Of a stretch of DNA of 44,233 bases, positions 1-9,886 are shown piece by piece. The notes under the pieces were generated by a model, which was given only the letters and a program-made list of their open reading frames with translations, was not told where the DNA came from and searched no databases. The stretch is taken from contig CAXKVV010000933.1 of assembly GCA_964058805.1 (NCBI GenBank), forward strand, positions 1 to 44,233. The letters are read 5' to 3'. Within the stretch, counting starts at the first letter, position 1; each line of letters starts with the position of its first letter. The position numbers and the translations under genes were made by a program. The stretch comes from Schoenoplectus triqueter. Its lineage: Eukaryota > Streptophyta > Magnoliopsida > Poales > Cyperaceae.

Positions 1-392
1 GATGCGCATAGTACACTCAAGCCATGTCGTCATAGTAAGCAATGTATGACATCCAATTGACGTTGTTACCACTCAAAATGACAAGGTCCTCCTGAACGCG
101 AGGTGTACTTGAATAATTATTTTGTCACCCATTCGATATCAAATGGAGGCCTCAATAGAGGTTCAGGGCCTCCCAATGGAGGCTCCTTAGTTTTACACCT
201 GAACCGTTAAAATATGAAAAGTAAATATATGAAAGACTTATCTTTAATCGCATATCTCGGTCTCCTGATTAGGAATTGTGTCCAGAACCACATCTAAAGC
301 AGAAATAAAGACTCAACTATTAAATCCACTAGATCGAGACATGATCGACAAAGATTGAATTACAAACAAGATTGTACAGCGTGCCCCTAGTT
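1..392. other. Intergenic, no gene seen
   Basis: No coding pattern is visible. A short GC-rich stretch near 140-192 repeats the words GGAGGCCTC and GGGCCTCC in a potential small stem-loop. The last bases (385-392) are the left target-site duplication of the following transposon. Confidence 0.5.
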
Positions 393-1282
393 AGGGATGA
401 CAATTTAGCTCGCGGCCCGGTGGACCTGCCCTAACCCATCCCGGCATGGTCAATGAACGAGTAGGGCCGGGTCAGGCCATCCTACGGGCTGGGCCAGGTA
501 CAGGTTTGGAGTTAGGCCCGTCTACCCGGCCCGAAGTAAATGTATACATATAATTTATTTATATTATACATATTATATATATATATATATATTATATATC
601 AATATATTCTAAAAATTATGTAAAATTTTAATATAACACTAATATCATTTAAATTATATTAAATATTTAGTTATGATATTATTATATGAATAAAAGCACT
701 AATATTTTTGAAATTTATAAATGTGAATAATGTAATTCAATAGACACCTTAGTACGTTTTAATCATATCTTTTAACTCAAAAATCCAATCAATATAAAAT
801 TAAAAATTTTAGAACTATGATAACTATATTCATCATTTTTATATTTTGATCTCTTTCAAAAATAGAATATATAAATCTACAAAATTCATATTATGAAAGT
901 TAGCTATTGAAAAAATTTAGACGTCTGGATACTTTTTTAATCATAACTTTGTACTGAAAAATTATATTAAGATGAAATAAAATTATATAGATTCAATATA
1001 GATTCATAACAATAAAATCTATAACTTTCATATTTTAAGTTTTCTCAAATTCATAATCTAAATACTCAAAAAATATATTTCTTAGCCGATTTTAAAAATT
1101 ACACTGTAGAACGTGTCTGGACGGGCCGAGCTGGGCCAGAAAAACATGGCCCACAGGCCGGACGAGCCGTGATTTTTAGGCCCAAAGGTGTGGGCCGGGT
1201 AGGACGGGTATGCGATTTGAATGGACGGGCTGAGTCACGAGATTGATGTTTTACCCGCCTACTTGGCCCATTGTCATCTCTA
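393..1282. mobile_element. hAT-like non-autonomous element, ~890 bp
   Basis: The ends are imperfect inverted repeats: AGGGATGACAAT on the left and ATTGTCATCTCTA on the right. The 8-bp word CCCTAGTT flanks both ends (385-392 and 1283-1290), the TSD length typical of hAT transposons. Subterminal DNA on both sides (about 400-540 and 1110-1270) is GC-rich and full of GGCCCGGGC-type words, while the middle is strongly AT-rich with a (TA)n tract near 570-592. No transposase is encoded. The right end has one extra base, so the exact border is uncertain by 1 bp. Confidence 0.85.
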
Positions 1283-1290
1283 CCCTAGTT

Positions 1291-2734
1291 GTATTTGTTC
1301 TCCGGTACGTTAATCATGTCGTGAAGAAATATGAGATACACTGCTAGCATATAGTCTCAACTGTTGTTCAGCAACATCATGGACCCGAACAAATTCAAAT
1401 AAAATATCTGTGTGTACCTATAGTTATTTAAAAATTATATTAAGCTTTTACTATATTATTATAAAATTAAACTAAATTAAAGTACAAATTCTACCGTTGG
1501 ACGATTTCATCATCGGAGTTTGTAGGCAAATATTGAAAATTCTTCCGCAAGAATGCATTGTATGTCGAGACCTGCTGGTACTCATTTTGTTTTCCCCTAT
1601 TCCTTATCTTGAATGACCAAGAATTATCAATGATTTCCTGATAGCTATATGGATCATCACTCAGCTCAAGGAGCAATTCCAGTGTTCCACTCCAATCTTC
1701 ATCAGTGACCTCCATTATTGATTTTTCTATATTTTTTATATTTCAAAAGTAAATTAGTAAACTTTAAATGAAGATTAAAAATTAATATGCAAAAGAATAA
1801 TAAAATATCGTGAATAGTCAATCCCTATAAAGCACAAACATCCTCTAGCGTCACATTAAATTAAATTGAAATATTTATAATTTACTAATTAAAACAAATT
1901 ATATATAATTAGAAATAAATTAGCCATATCTAATTGAACTATAATTATTACTAATTAAATATAATTACTATTAATTATACTAAATTACTAATTAAACTAA
2001 ATTACACATAATGGATAGTACAATAAGCATAACTTCCTACATTGAATTAACTAATTATAACTAATAAAATGATATTTTTGGATTTTAGAAAAAGAATAAA
2101 ATTATCTTTTAAATTTTGGTCAAATGAACGGATCTAGAGGTTTTTCAATTATCCTCTCAAAAATATGAAGCTTGATGCAATCAATTTTGATTTTGGAGTT
2201 GAAATGAGTGAGTATAATTGAAAAAAAAAATGAAAAAAATGGTAATGTAGAAGGCTGAAGAGGAGAAAGAGTGGAAAGGTCGGGTGAGTTGTGAATTTTA
2301 AAAATGGATGGATTTGGATTGATTTTAGAACTCAGGTCCAACTTTTTTTTTTGCAGATTTCAGAAAAAAAAATTTAGGACTCAGTCTAAACACCTGGAAT
2401 TAAATTTCAAACTCAGACTATCAAATTAACTGAAAAACTTATTAAATCTCTATTTTTTATTATTTTAATTACCAAAAAAATATGTCATATGCACCCTTAA
2501 CCCTGTTGCGACCTATTGTGTCCTTGTTGTTCTCCATTTACGAAAAATGATGTTCGTTCTTTGGTCATGAAATCACTCCATTTTTTGAAGTCATTTGATA
2601 ATATGGTCCCCTGTTAATCAATTATTACTTGGAAGTTGAGTCGCTTAATTAATGAGGTTATTATTATTTATTATGACTCAAGTCACCATCTGTTTCTTTT
2701 CTTTCTGACGAATCTGCTCATATATGGATGGACC
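1291..2734. other. AT-rich intergenic stretch
   Basis: Mostly AT-rich unique DNA. Apart from the doubtful 74-codon minus-strand frame at 1491-1715 nothing gene-like is seen. Several A or T runs occur around 2220-2380. The last bases (2735-2743) form the left TSD of the next element. Confidence 0.4.
1491..1715 (-). CDS. Doubtful small ORF, 74 aa, unrecognised
   Basis: An ATG-to-stop frame of 74 codons whose composition (rich in D, E, S, Y, Q, W) is more protein-like than that of its surroundings. I do not recognise the family. The frame stays open upstream of the ATG for some codons, so it could be a fragment of a larger lost exon. There is no supporting TATA box, splice site or neighbour. 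It may equally be chance; treat it as a gene relic candidate only. Confidence 0.15.
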   Translation of the reverse strand: MEVTDEDWSGTLELLLELSDDPYSYQEIIDNSWSFKIRNRGKQNEYQQVSTYNAFLRKNFQYLPTNSDDEIVQR

Positions 2735-2743
2735 TCACCTACG

Positions 2744-2912
2744 GGAACCAGATCTGCTGTCGCGCGGGACGGTGCGGCGCAGCACATAGTCCGTTCGATC
2801 ACTTCGAGATTCGTGCTAACTCGAATCTTAAAGTACTAGCACGAATCTCGAAATGATCGAACGGACCACGTACTGCGCCGCACCGTCCCGCGCGACAGTG
2901 GATCCGGGTCCC
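2744..2912. mobile_element. MULE-like foldback MITE, 169 bp, GC-rich hairpin
   Basis: Almost the whole element is an inverted repeat: arms 2744-2818 and 2837-2912 pair across an ~18-bp spacer and share the GC-rich core CGCGCGGGACGGTGCGGCGC. Flanking 9-mers TCACCTACG (2735-2743) and TCACCTGCG (2913-2921) differ at one base and fit a 9-bp Mutator-type TSD. Ends read GGAACCAGATC and, inverted, GGGACCCGGATC. Its high GC is unlike the AT-rich neighbourhood. A transcript would fold into a near-perfect ~75-bp hairpin. Confidence 0.85.
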
Positions 2913-2921
2913 TCACCTGCG

Positions 2922-3487
2922 TATCGTTAATCAATCATCACATAGATGATTACTCTGCAAAGTATCGATTTCTTCGTTGGATATAATGACCACGACAAAC
3001 AAGAGCCTTTTACTTTTAACATTGTTTTTCCGGTCTCAGTGTTTACTAATTACCAGTAAAAATATGTTACTATATAGGGCATGTAAAAATTCAGTCCGGG
3101 CCTCTGGGCTTCTAAAAAAACTTAAATAGGCCTAACAGATAAAAATAAAAATAAATACACTCTCAAGAACTTGTTGAGAGTGCATTTATTTAGTAATATA
3201 ATATTGCATACTAAATATTGAGTGCGAATTATAACAATACAGAATACACAAACCATATGATACATGTTAAGTAATATTTTTTTTCCTTCCAGATATGCCT
3301 GGCACGTCCTTTTTCAATTATGAATTTTCCTACAAACAATTTTTCCTTCCTCCTTTTTTTTCTTGTTCTTTTTGGATAACCCTCTTAGACACGTATCTTT
3401 CTTAGATTTATTATGTTGAATTTAAAGAACCAAATAAATCATAAATACCGTAAAAGAATAAAAATAGACCCTCTGCACCTCCACACT
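2922..3487. other. Intergenic; transposon end relic and small hairpin
   Basis: No gene is seen. Near 3081-3140 a GC-rich relic resembles a worn hAT subterminal region. At about 3152-3192 a strong hairpin has arms AAATACACTCTCAA and TTGAGAGTGCATTT (one mismatch) around a short loop. Lies downstream (3' side) of the minus-strand methyltransferase relic. Confidence 0.5.
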
Positions 3488-5119
3488 TCAACCCTGGTTC
3501 GGCTTTTGCAATATTGCAGATAAGTACACTTGCATTAGTCCCCCACTATTTACCTCCTCACCCACAACCCATTTTAACTTCTTGTACTTGAATCTCTCAA
3601 TAATTCTTGTCAAATCCTGCCTCCTCTCATCACTGCTACAAAGGTAGTTGTCAATCCAAAGCAAACCATTGGTTTTGATAATCCGGTAAACATGAGGAAT
3701 TCAAGAGCCTCAGGCCGGTGTGCCATTCCCATTGCAGGGGCTCCACCCTCATCTAATGCAGATGAAATGTGCACAAGATCAAATATGCCATCATAAAATG
3801 GGAAGTGCTGGGACGGGGTGATTTGTATCGGGAATAATCCCCGAGCAGCTACTAGCTCATTCATTGGCTTGCCTCCTGTGTGAGTCATTTCCAATTTAAT
3901 CACACATTAGAAAATTTAAATGATTATAGCTGGTCGATTTATGTGGTTCACCACTAACTTCAGTTGAAGTGCTATGGACTGTTTATGCACTAATCTGGCG
4001 GTTGCACAAATATCATGCTTGTAAGACAACAATAGCATATTCTGAGCAACTTCTATGTGGTGTTGCAGTATGAATGTCAATAGGTCAGGTGACATATCAT
4101 TATGCTGATCCTGATTGATGACAATTTGGGCCCGCAAAATAGGTATTTTGCACCTAAATCAAGCAGTATTTGTGTTCAGGCTGTAATGAGTGTTTTTGTT
4201 GCCCTACAAGAATTGGAGGCCAACTTAGAAATATCTTGAATGCATATGTTTTGAATCAGTAATTTTCAGAAGTAAAGTGAGAAATTATAATTTACTAACC
4301 TGAATTAAGAACAGAGGTGATAACCGTGACATCTCTTTCAGCCATCCTGGTGGCAAAATTACCGGCCCCACCACCTACATCAAACCCTATCTTGAGAACA
4401 TCATTCCCAGCAAGAACCAGCACATCATCAATCAGGAAGTCATTCTTCCAACGGGGCTTCACCCACATTCTCTTATCAAGCCCACTGGTACCAGCCGATG
4501 GAAGAGGCAAAAGATTCCACAGACATTGTGGAAATGATAACCGGGTTCCCCTACGAGCAGCACTTGACAGTTTCGTCAGGCATCGTCTCTGCGGTATTGG
4601 TTCACAAGCCTCGGAAATCAGCTTTTGGTGATACCCGGCTAAGGAGAGGGGCAATTAGAATACGCAGTGTACGACATGTACAGGCTCAATAGGTCAAATG
4701 CTGATGGAGACTTGCCGCATTGATGTGAAAATCGAAGAAAGCATATGTGTCAAGCCAGACTGGGCATCACGGCCAAGCGGCAGGGGTTGAGATGCAAGAA
4801 ATGTATGTAATTCAGGGGGTATGTTGATGCGGGACGAGTCGAAAAAGTCAAAGCCGGAGAGAACGCGTTCGATCTGGCGGAGCCGACGCTGGGAATCCTC
4901 GATCTCGCGCAGGATGAGCGCCACGTGTTCAGAGATTACCGAGATATTCTTGGAGGAGGGGGTGTCGGAGTGGGAAGGCGAGTAGGTGAAGGCGTAGAAA
5001 GCTAAGAGGTTGGTGGTGACAATGGAGAAAATCATGAGGAGGTGCACACCGGAGGAGCATAGCGTGGCGCTGTTGAAGCGCGCCGTACCATTGCCGATTT
5101 TTAGAGAGACGGAGCCCAT
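3488..5119 (-). pseudogene. SAM-dependent methyltransferase-like gene, decayed (At1g29790/At3g27230 type)
   Basis: The intact relatives are plant type-II membrane proteins with a luminal methyltransferase-like domain and no well-established substrate. The start MGSVSLKIGNGTARF at 5119, a membrane span at about residues 25-45 (VHLLMIFSIVTTNLLAFYAF) and a charged stem are clear. Downstream, SEACEPIPQRRCL, NDFLIDDVL, the SAM-binding IGFDVGGGAG, ELVAARGLFP and the C-terminal QVYLSAILQKP (stop at 3488-3490) follow in the family's order. One intron fits GT-AG rules: 3876-4299. The frame breaks near 4697-4705 (TGA at 4694-4696), returns to the first frame near 4641-4650, and breaks again near 3688-3692 where a few bases after EFLMF are lost. 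About 20-25 residues between SGL and DKRMWVKP also appear deleted. Sequence error is possible but would need three separate events. A GC-rich transposon sits just upstream of the start. Confidence 0.82.
3876..4299 (-). other. Intron of the methyltransferase-like pseudogene
   Basis: On the minus strand the donor is G|GTTAGT at 4299-4294 and the acceptor ACACAG| ends at 3876. Joining across it gives VLNSG-GKPMNELVAARG in frame, matching the family's continuous motif at this place, so the splice pair is probably genuine and older than the frameshifts. Confidence 0.7.
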
Positions 5120-5212
5120 GGGGCGGTTTGGGAGGGAAGGTGGAGCTAAGTGTGAACTGACCAGTGAGTGTGTGAGATTTGGAAGGACGAATAAGAATCA
5201 TTGTCGGTTTCA

Positions 5213-5567
5213 TGGTTTGCTACCGGTACCGCGGGTATGGGCTAGGTACAACCGCAGCGGGCGGCGGGTAGGGCGGATAGGGTGGGTATGGCGGGTAGAT
5301 GAGTACGGCAGGTATGGGTAGATGAGTTTTCTTTTTCAAAACTGTACTCTACCCGTTTCATACTTGTACCCATCTCGGGTACCACAGGTACGTGTACACA
5401 AGTACGGGTACGCGGGCGGCGGGTAAAATGGGTACGGGTACAACGAGTTTTTCCAAAAAAAAGGTGACCGGCTCTTCTCAAACCCGTACTCATGTACCCG
5501 TTTACCCGCCTATACCCGGGCACAGGTACACGGGTACGGGTTGTACCCGTCGGGTTTTAGCAAACCA
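5213..5567. mobile_element. hAT-like MITE made of degenerate GGGTAC repeats
   Basis: Terminal inverted repeats TGGTTTGCTA (5213-5222) and, inverted, TGGTTTGCTAAAACCC at the right end (to 5567). Flanks CGGTTTCA and TAGTTTCA agree at 6 of 8 positions, so the TSD is only suggestive. Nearly all of the interior is a degenerate array of GGGTAC, GGGTA and CGGGTACGGG words on both strands, far more GC-rich than the surroundings. It lies 94 bp upstream of the methyltransferase-like start, in what was probably its promoter or 5' UTR. No coding capacity. Confidence 0.6.
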
Positions 5568-5648
5568 CTAGTTTCATCTACCTAAATTGGATAGTAAAAT
5601 ATTATGGATTGTTTGGTAAATCAATGAATAGATTTGAAAGAGTGGAAT

Positions 5649-6028
5649 AAGGGGCAGATATAAAATTTTGATCATGGAAGGATAATTATTAGATATAATA
5701 ACTTATCGGGTTCAAATTCATTAAACTAATCAGGTACTAAATAAAAATAATAATAATTTAATATATATTCTTACCTAATAAAAAAATTATTAAAATAATA
5801 ACATTTTCTATATTAAAAATAACAACAAAATAAAGCGTAATAGATAATCAAGTTGATGAAGAAAGTTTTCGTCTACATAACTTTATATTTTGATATCTTT
5901 ACATAATTATTTCATTATTTCAAGGGGGGAGGGGGGGGGGGCAAATGATTAAAAACATTACCGAAAAACACTGTTTTTCAAAATTCAGTGCGGCAGCTGC
6001 CCCTTGGCCCAACGCACATCCGCCTCTA
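5649..6028. mobile_element. hAT-like insertion inside Tourist copy 1
   Basis: It splits the host motif GAGTGGTAAT that is uninterrupted in copy 2; the right TSD is GTGGTAAT (6029-6036) and the left is a one-base-shorter GTGGAAT. The right end CATCCGCCTCTA and left end AAGGGGCAGAT are poor TIRs. A related inverted partial copy lies at about 28605-28872. Contains a poly-G run (5926-5941) and the GC-rich tail GCGGCAGCTGCCCC. Confidence 0.7.
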
Positions 6029-6129
6029 GTGGTAATCTTGAAAGAGTGATAAAATAGTGTATTTTTGAAAGAATGATATTCTTGACTATTCGGAAGAGCG
6101 AAAATATCGTTTGACAGTTCTTAATCAGA

Positions 6130-6882
6130 AAACTTAAAATATAGATAATTATAATACTAACAATAATGATTATGATAATAATAATAGTAAAATAATTATA
6201 ATAGTAATAATAATAATGATAATATTCCTCTGGCCATTCTGAACCCATACATCAAGAAAGAATAATAATATTCATAATTATAATCATAATAATATAATAA
6301 AAATGTAAATATAATCATAATATAATAATATAATCATAATAAATTATAATCATAATAATATAATGATATAATAAAAAATTATAATCATAATATAATAATC
6401 ATAATAAATAATTATAATCATAATAATATAATTATAATATAAACACAACTATAATCATAATAATATAATATAATAATAAATAATAATAATCATAGTCATA
6501 ATCATAATAATATAACCATAATCATAATATAATAATTTAATAATAATAAAATTATAATCATAATCATAATATTAATAAATAATAATAATAATAATATATT
6601 AATAATAAATAATCATGATCATAATAATATAATAATAATATAATTATATTTATAATCATAATATAATAATATAATACTAAAATCATAATTATTATAACAT
6701 AATGATAAATAATAATAAAATTAATCATATAATAATAATACTAACATCAATGTTAATATAATAATAATTATTATTATAATATAATAGTATAATAATAATA
6801 ATAATAAAATAATTATCATAATATTAATATAATAATCAATAATAATAATATAATAAATTATAATCATAATATAATAATATAA
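6130..6882. repeat. Degenerate ATA/ATT satellite core of Tourist copy 1
   Basis: More than 700 bp composed almost only of ATA, AAT, ATC and TAATCATAA words without a strict period. The equivalent stretch in copy 2 is about 24500-25330 in the opposite orientation. Frames that stay open here are low-complexity artefacts. Confidence 0.85.
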
Positions 6883-7564
6883 TACAACAATAGAGCTACA
6901 AGTGAGCGAGCCACGAGCGTGCTGGAGCCAACTTAGACTCAGCTCACATACTAAACGAGCTGACTCAAACGAGTTGAGAATGACACTTCCGAGCCAAAAT
7001 GGCTAGCTCAAACTCAGCTCGTGTCAACTCTAGCTGGCTCGTGACTCGGTTATTGAGCTTGTTTTTATAAGAGAATACTGAATCACTGGAATGATCACTC
7101 GGTTATTGAGCTAGTTTTGAACTGCTCGTTTTTCCAGTGGAATCCATGGATGCACAACTGCAAATGGACTATAAAAAACAATTCAAATCAATAAAAACAT
7201 AGCAAATTAGCAAGATAACAACTTGATAGCAATTCAACAAATTTTACACTCACAACCAAACAATTATAAATTCAAACTTCATATCACAAATTCATAATCA
7301 GCAATTACAAATTCTACACTCTACAAATTATAACATAGCAGTTCAGTAAATTATAAAATCAACAAATACAACAATATAGCAGTTCAACAAATTATAAAAT
7401 CAACAAATACAACAACCTAGCAGTTAAAATAATTAATTCAAAACCCTTGATTTAACAGAAAGGTAGGTGGAGAAAGAGATATTGTTAAGCAATTAGCTAA
7501 TTAATTAGTTATATTAATACTTGATAGACACGACAAATTAAGCTGTATCTTGGTGGGTGAATGT

Positions 7565-7888
7565 TCACAATTTGAATATATATAATTTAATTTAATTTTC
7601 ATCTCAAAATTTATTAGTAAACCAAAATTTATATTTTTTTTGCTATTTTTTTTTCTGAGGAGGAGAAAATGACTTCATCTGAGAATTTTGGTTCATCCAA
7701 AAATGACAGTTTTTCTCCTATAAAAAAAAATAGCAAATGAATTTCAAAAAATATAAAATATAGTTTACTAATAGGATTTTGATATGGAGATTAGATTGAA
7801 CGATTTGGATCGATCATTTTTTATTTAAAATTAATAACAGAGCGCAAAGCACACAACGCTCTTATACTTTGCAAAGCACCATAACCTA
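7565..7888. mobile_element. Worn relative of the (TA)n foldback element A
   Basis: The right half follows element A's right arm in order: AAATAGCAAA, a GAACGATTTGGATCG match, GCGCAAAGCAC and TTTGCAAAGCACCATAACC. The left half (about 7590-7660) is its inverted partner, including TATTAGTAAACC. The outer left arm is not recognisable. Much more diverged than element A. Confidence 0.5.
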
Positions 7889-7903
7889 ATTTTCTCTCTC
7901 TTT

Positions 7904-7906
7904 ATA

Positions 7907-7960
<54 letters not shown>
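7904..7960. repeat. (TG)n(TA)n microsatellite
   Basis: A (TG) run followed by a (TA) run of about 38 bp immediately abuts foldback element A. Further (TA)n tracts lie between A and B (8362-8383) and after B (8795-8808). Confidence 0.95.
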
Positions 7961-7964
<4 letters not shown>

Positions 7965-8361
7965 GGCTATGGTGCTTCGCGAAGCATAAAATCTCCCGTG
8001 CTTCGCGTCCGTATCTCGAATTTGAAAGTTCATACGCTCAATCCAAACCGTTGAACATGATCTTCATATTGAAATATCTTTGGAGATCAAATTTTATATT
8101 TTTTTGAATTTTTTTGCTATTTTTTAAATGAGTATAAAATTTACTGATCTAACGATTTCTGCACCATCCAAAACTAGCGATTTTGTACCCATCTAAAAAA
8201 TAGCAAAAAAATTCAAAAAAATATAAATTTTGATCTCCAAAGATAGTTCAATATGAAGATCATGTTCAACGGTTTGGATCGGGCATATGAACTTTCAAAT
8301 TTGAGATACGGACGCGAAGCACGGGAGGTTTTGTGCTTCGCGAAGCACCATAGCCTCACTC
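7961..8361. mobile_element. Foldback element A in a (TA)n tract (Micron-like)
   Basis: Arms of about 166 bp, starting GTGAGGCTATGGTGCTTCGC on the left and mirrored on the right, pair with few differences; the centre is also weakly self-complementary. (TA)n borders both sides, the target described for rice Micron MITEs. Similar peptides can be read on opposite strands of the two arms, an expected shadow of the inverted repeat and not evidence of a protein. The assignment to Micron rests on target preference only. Confidence 0.8.
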
Positions 8362-8383
8362 TATATATATATATATATATATA

Positions 8384-8794
8384 GTAAAGATACTGTGAGC
8401 TTAAACTCACGATTGCTTTCTGTGAGCTTAACTGAAAAAAACATATCAAATCATCTTTAAATTTTAATTTATCAAGCTCATTAAATTGTTTATATGAAAA
8501 TTTTGTGGGATGTAAAAATTTAGAGTGTTTTGAGCTTTTAAGTCATGGTTTTTAATTTTTTAAAATCAGATCTAAAAATAATAATAATGTATTTAATACT
8601 TGAATATTATTTTAAAAAAATTAAAAACGGTGACTTAAAAAAGCTCAAAACACTTCAAATTTTTGCATCCCATAAGATTTTCATATAAAGAATTTAATGA
8701 GCATGATAAATTAAAATTTGGAGGTTATTTGATATACTTTTTGAGTTAAACTCACGGAATACCTCTGTGAGCTTAAACTCATAAAATCTTTACT
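8384..8794. mobile_element. Foldback element B in a (TA)n tract
   Basis: Ends GTAAAGAT and ATCTTTAC, then CTGTGAGCTTAAACTCA words on both sides. The inner arms mirror one another (for example TTTTGAGCTTTTAAGTC and GACTTAAAAAAGCTCAAAA). It is unrelated in sequence to element A but shares the same architecture and (TA)n target, and is separated from A only by a short TA tract. Confidence 0.75.
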
Positions 8795-8820
8795 ATATAT
8801 ATATATAATATTTATGATTA

Positions 8821-9070
8821 TAAAAATGGAGGGAGGAATTTGTATCCACACCAGCAGCAATTTGTATCCACACCAATCCAAAAACAACACAGTAAAAAAA
8901 ATCAGATTAAGCAACTTTCTTATTTACCAATTTGTATCCATATCAGTAAGCAAAATTCTTATTTACTAGTAAGCAACTCTATTATTTACCGGTAAGCAAC
9001 TCTATTATTATGATAAAGTAAAAATCAGATTAAGCAACAATAGAAAACAAATCTATTATTTACTAGTAAA
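8821..9070. repeat. Small degenerate tandem words
   Basis: The words AATTTGTATCCA(CACC/TATC), AGTAAGCAACTCTATTATT and AAAATCAGATTAAGCAAC each occur two or more times. This looks like local slippage within the 2.8-kb hAT element. Confidence 0.5.
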
Positions 9071-9886
9071 CGAGAAGTCTGCTTTGTGACGTTTGACAGT
9101 CGGAGAAGAACAAAACAGACACCGTGACACCGTCTACCCGCTAAGATCTGGTGAGATCGGAGCCGGAGGTGGTGTTGTCGTTGACTCACTCAGGTGCGAA
9201 GGTGTGTTGTTAGAGGTCGTGTTGAGCCGGAGGTGGTGTTGTCGGCTTGTTGCGACTCAGTGGTGAGTGGTGTTGGTTGCTGAGTGGCCGATAGAGGACT
9301 TAACGAGTATGACGATCACTAGGAAATGGGGATTGGGGGGAGAAGCAGAATCGGCGTAGGCGGAGAGAGTAGATTCGCCGGCGGAGTCGCGGAGAGAGTG
9401 GATTTGCTGACGGAGTCGCGAAGAGAGCAGATTCGCGTCTCAGAGAGCAACAGGAGTAGAGGAGAGATCGAGAAAGAGAGCGGCTAGGGTCGGCTGTCGT
9501 AAAAAAAATCATTATAGTCGCTATATGAGCGAGCCACAAGTCGAGTTAGCATTAACTCGGGATCAACTCATTTTTTCAGCCGAGCTAGATTAGCTCGAGC
9601 CAATTTAGCTCGAGTCAGATTAGCTCGAGTCAGATTAGCTCGAGCCAGATTAACTCAAGTATGAGTCGAGCCCGAGTTGAGCCACAAGCCAGAGCTTTTT
9701 TGTGCAGCCCTATACAACATAATTAAACAATAATCGCTATTTTGACGAGAGCTAATCTGGTATACCACATATAACTTAGTATACCAGATTAGCACTCTTC
9801 TACACTCTTCTACTTAGTCTAAAATTTATTTGGTAAATTAATTCATCGGAATAACTATTCTATTCCTATTCCAAACAAACTCATTA

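Larger units (their letters stand above)
6891..9712. mobile_element. hAT-like non-autonomous element, ~2.8 kb
   Basis: Ends are TAGAGCTACA and, inverted, TAGGGCTGCA; flanks TACAACAA (6883-6890) and TACAACAT (9713-9720) agree at 7 of 8 bases. Both subterminal regions (about 6900-7090 and 9520-9700) carry many GAGCTCGAG/GAGCCA-type words in both orientations, as usual for hAT elements. A GC-rich block at about 9070-9500 read on the minus strand has a CT-rich leader-like stretch, perhaps the promoter/5' UTR of the lost transposase gene. The interior holds three foldback elements. No transposase was recognised. Confidence 0.78.
5605..9883. mobile_element. Tourist-like (PIF/Harbinger) element, copy 1, with nested insertions
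   Basis: TTA (5602-5604 and 9884-9886) flanks the ends TGGATTGTTTGG and CCAAACAAACTCA. The body matches copy 2 (24332-25473) in opposite orientation, including GATTTGAAAGAGTGG, TATTCGGAAGAGCGAAAATA and TCTACTTAGTCTAAAATT. The middle (about 6130-6882) is a degenerate ATA/ATT trinucleotide satellite. Two hAT insertions interrupt it, 5649-6028 and 6891-9712. Removing them and their TSDs leaves about 1.06 kb, close to the 1.14 kb of copy 2. A perfect 15-bp palindrome with GCTAATCTGGTATAC arms lies at 9751-9793. No transposase is present. Confidence 0.8.

Noticed and set aside
5242..5523. 93-codon minus-strand frame rich in R, T and P
   Set aside because: It reads through the degenerate GGGTAC repeats of a TIR element.
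7910..8449. Two open frames on opposite strands encoding nearly identical ~48-residue peptides (VRLWCFAKHK...)
   Set aside because: They are the two arms of foldback element A read from each side; the similarity follows from the inverted repeat and no start context or family supports a protein.
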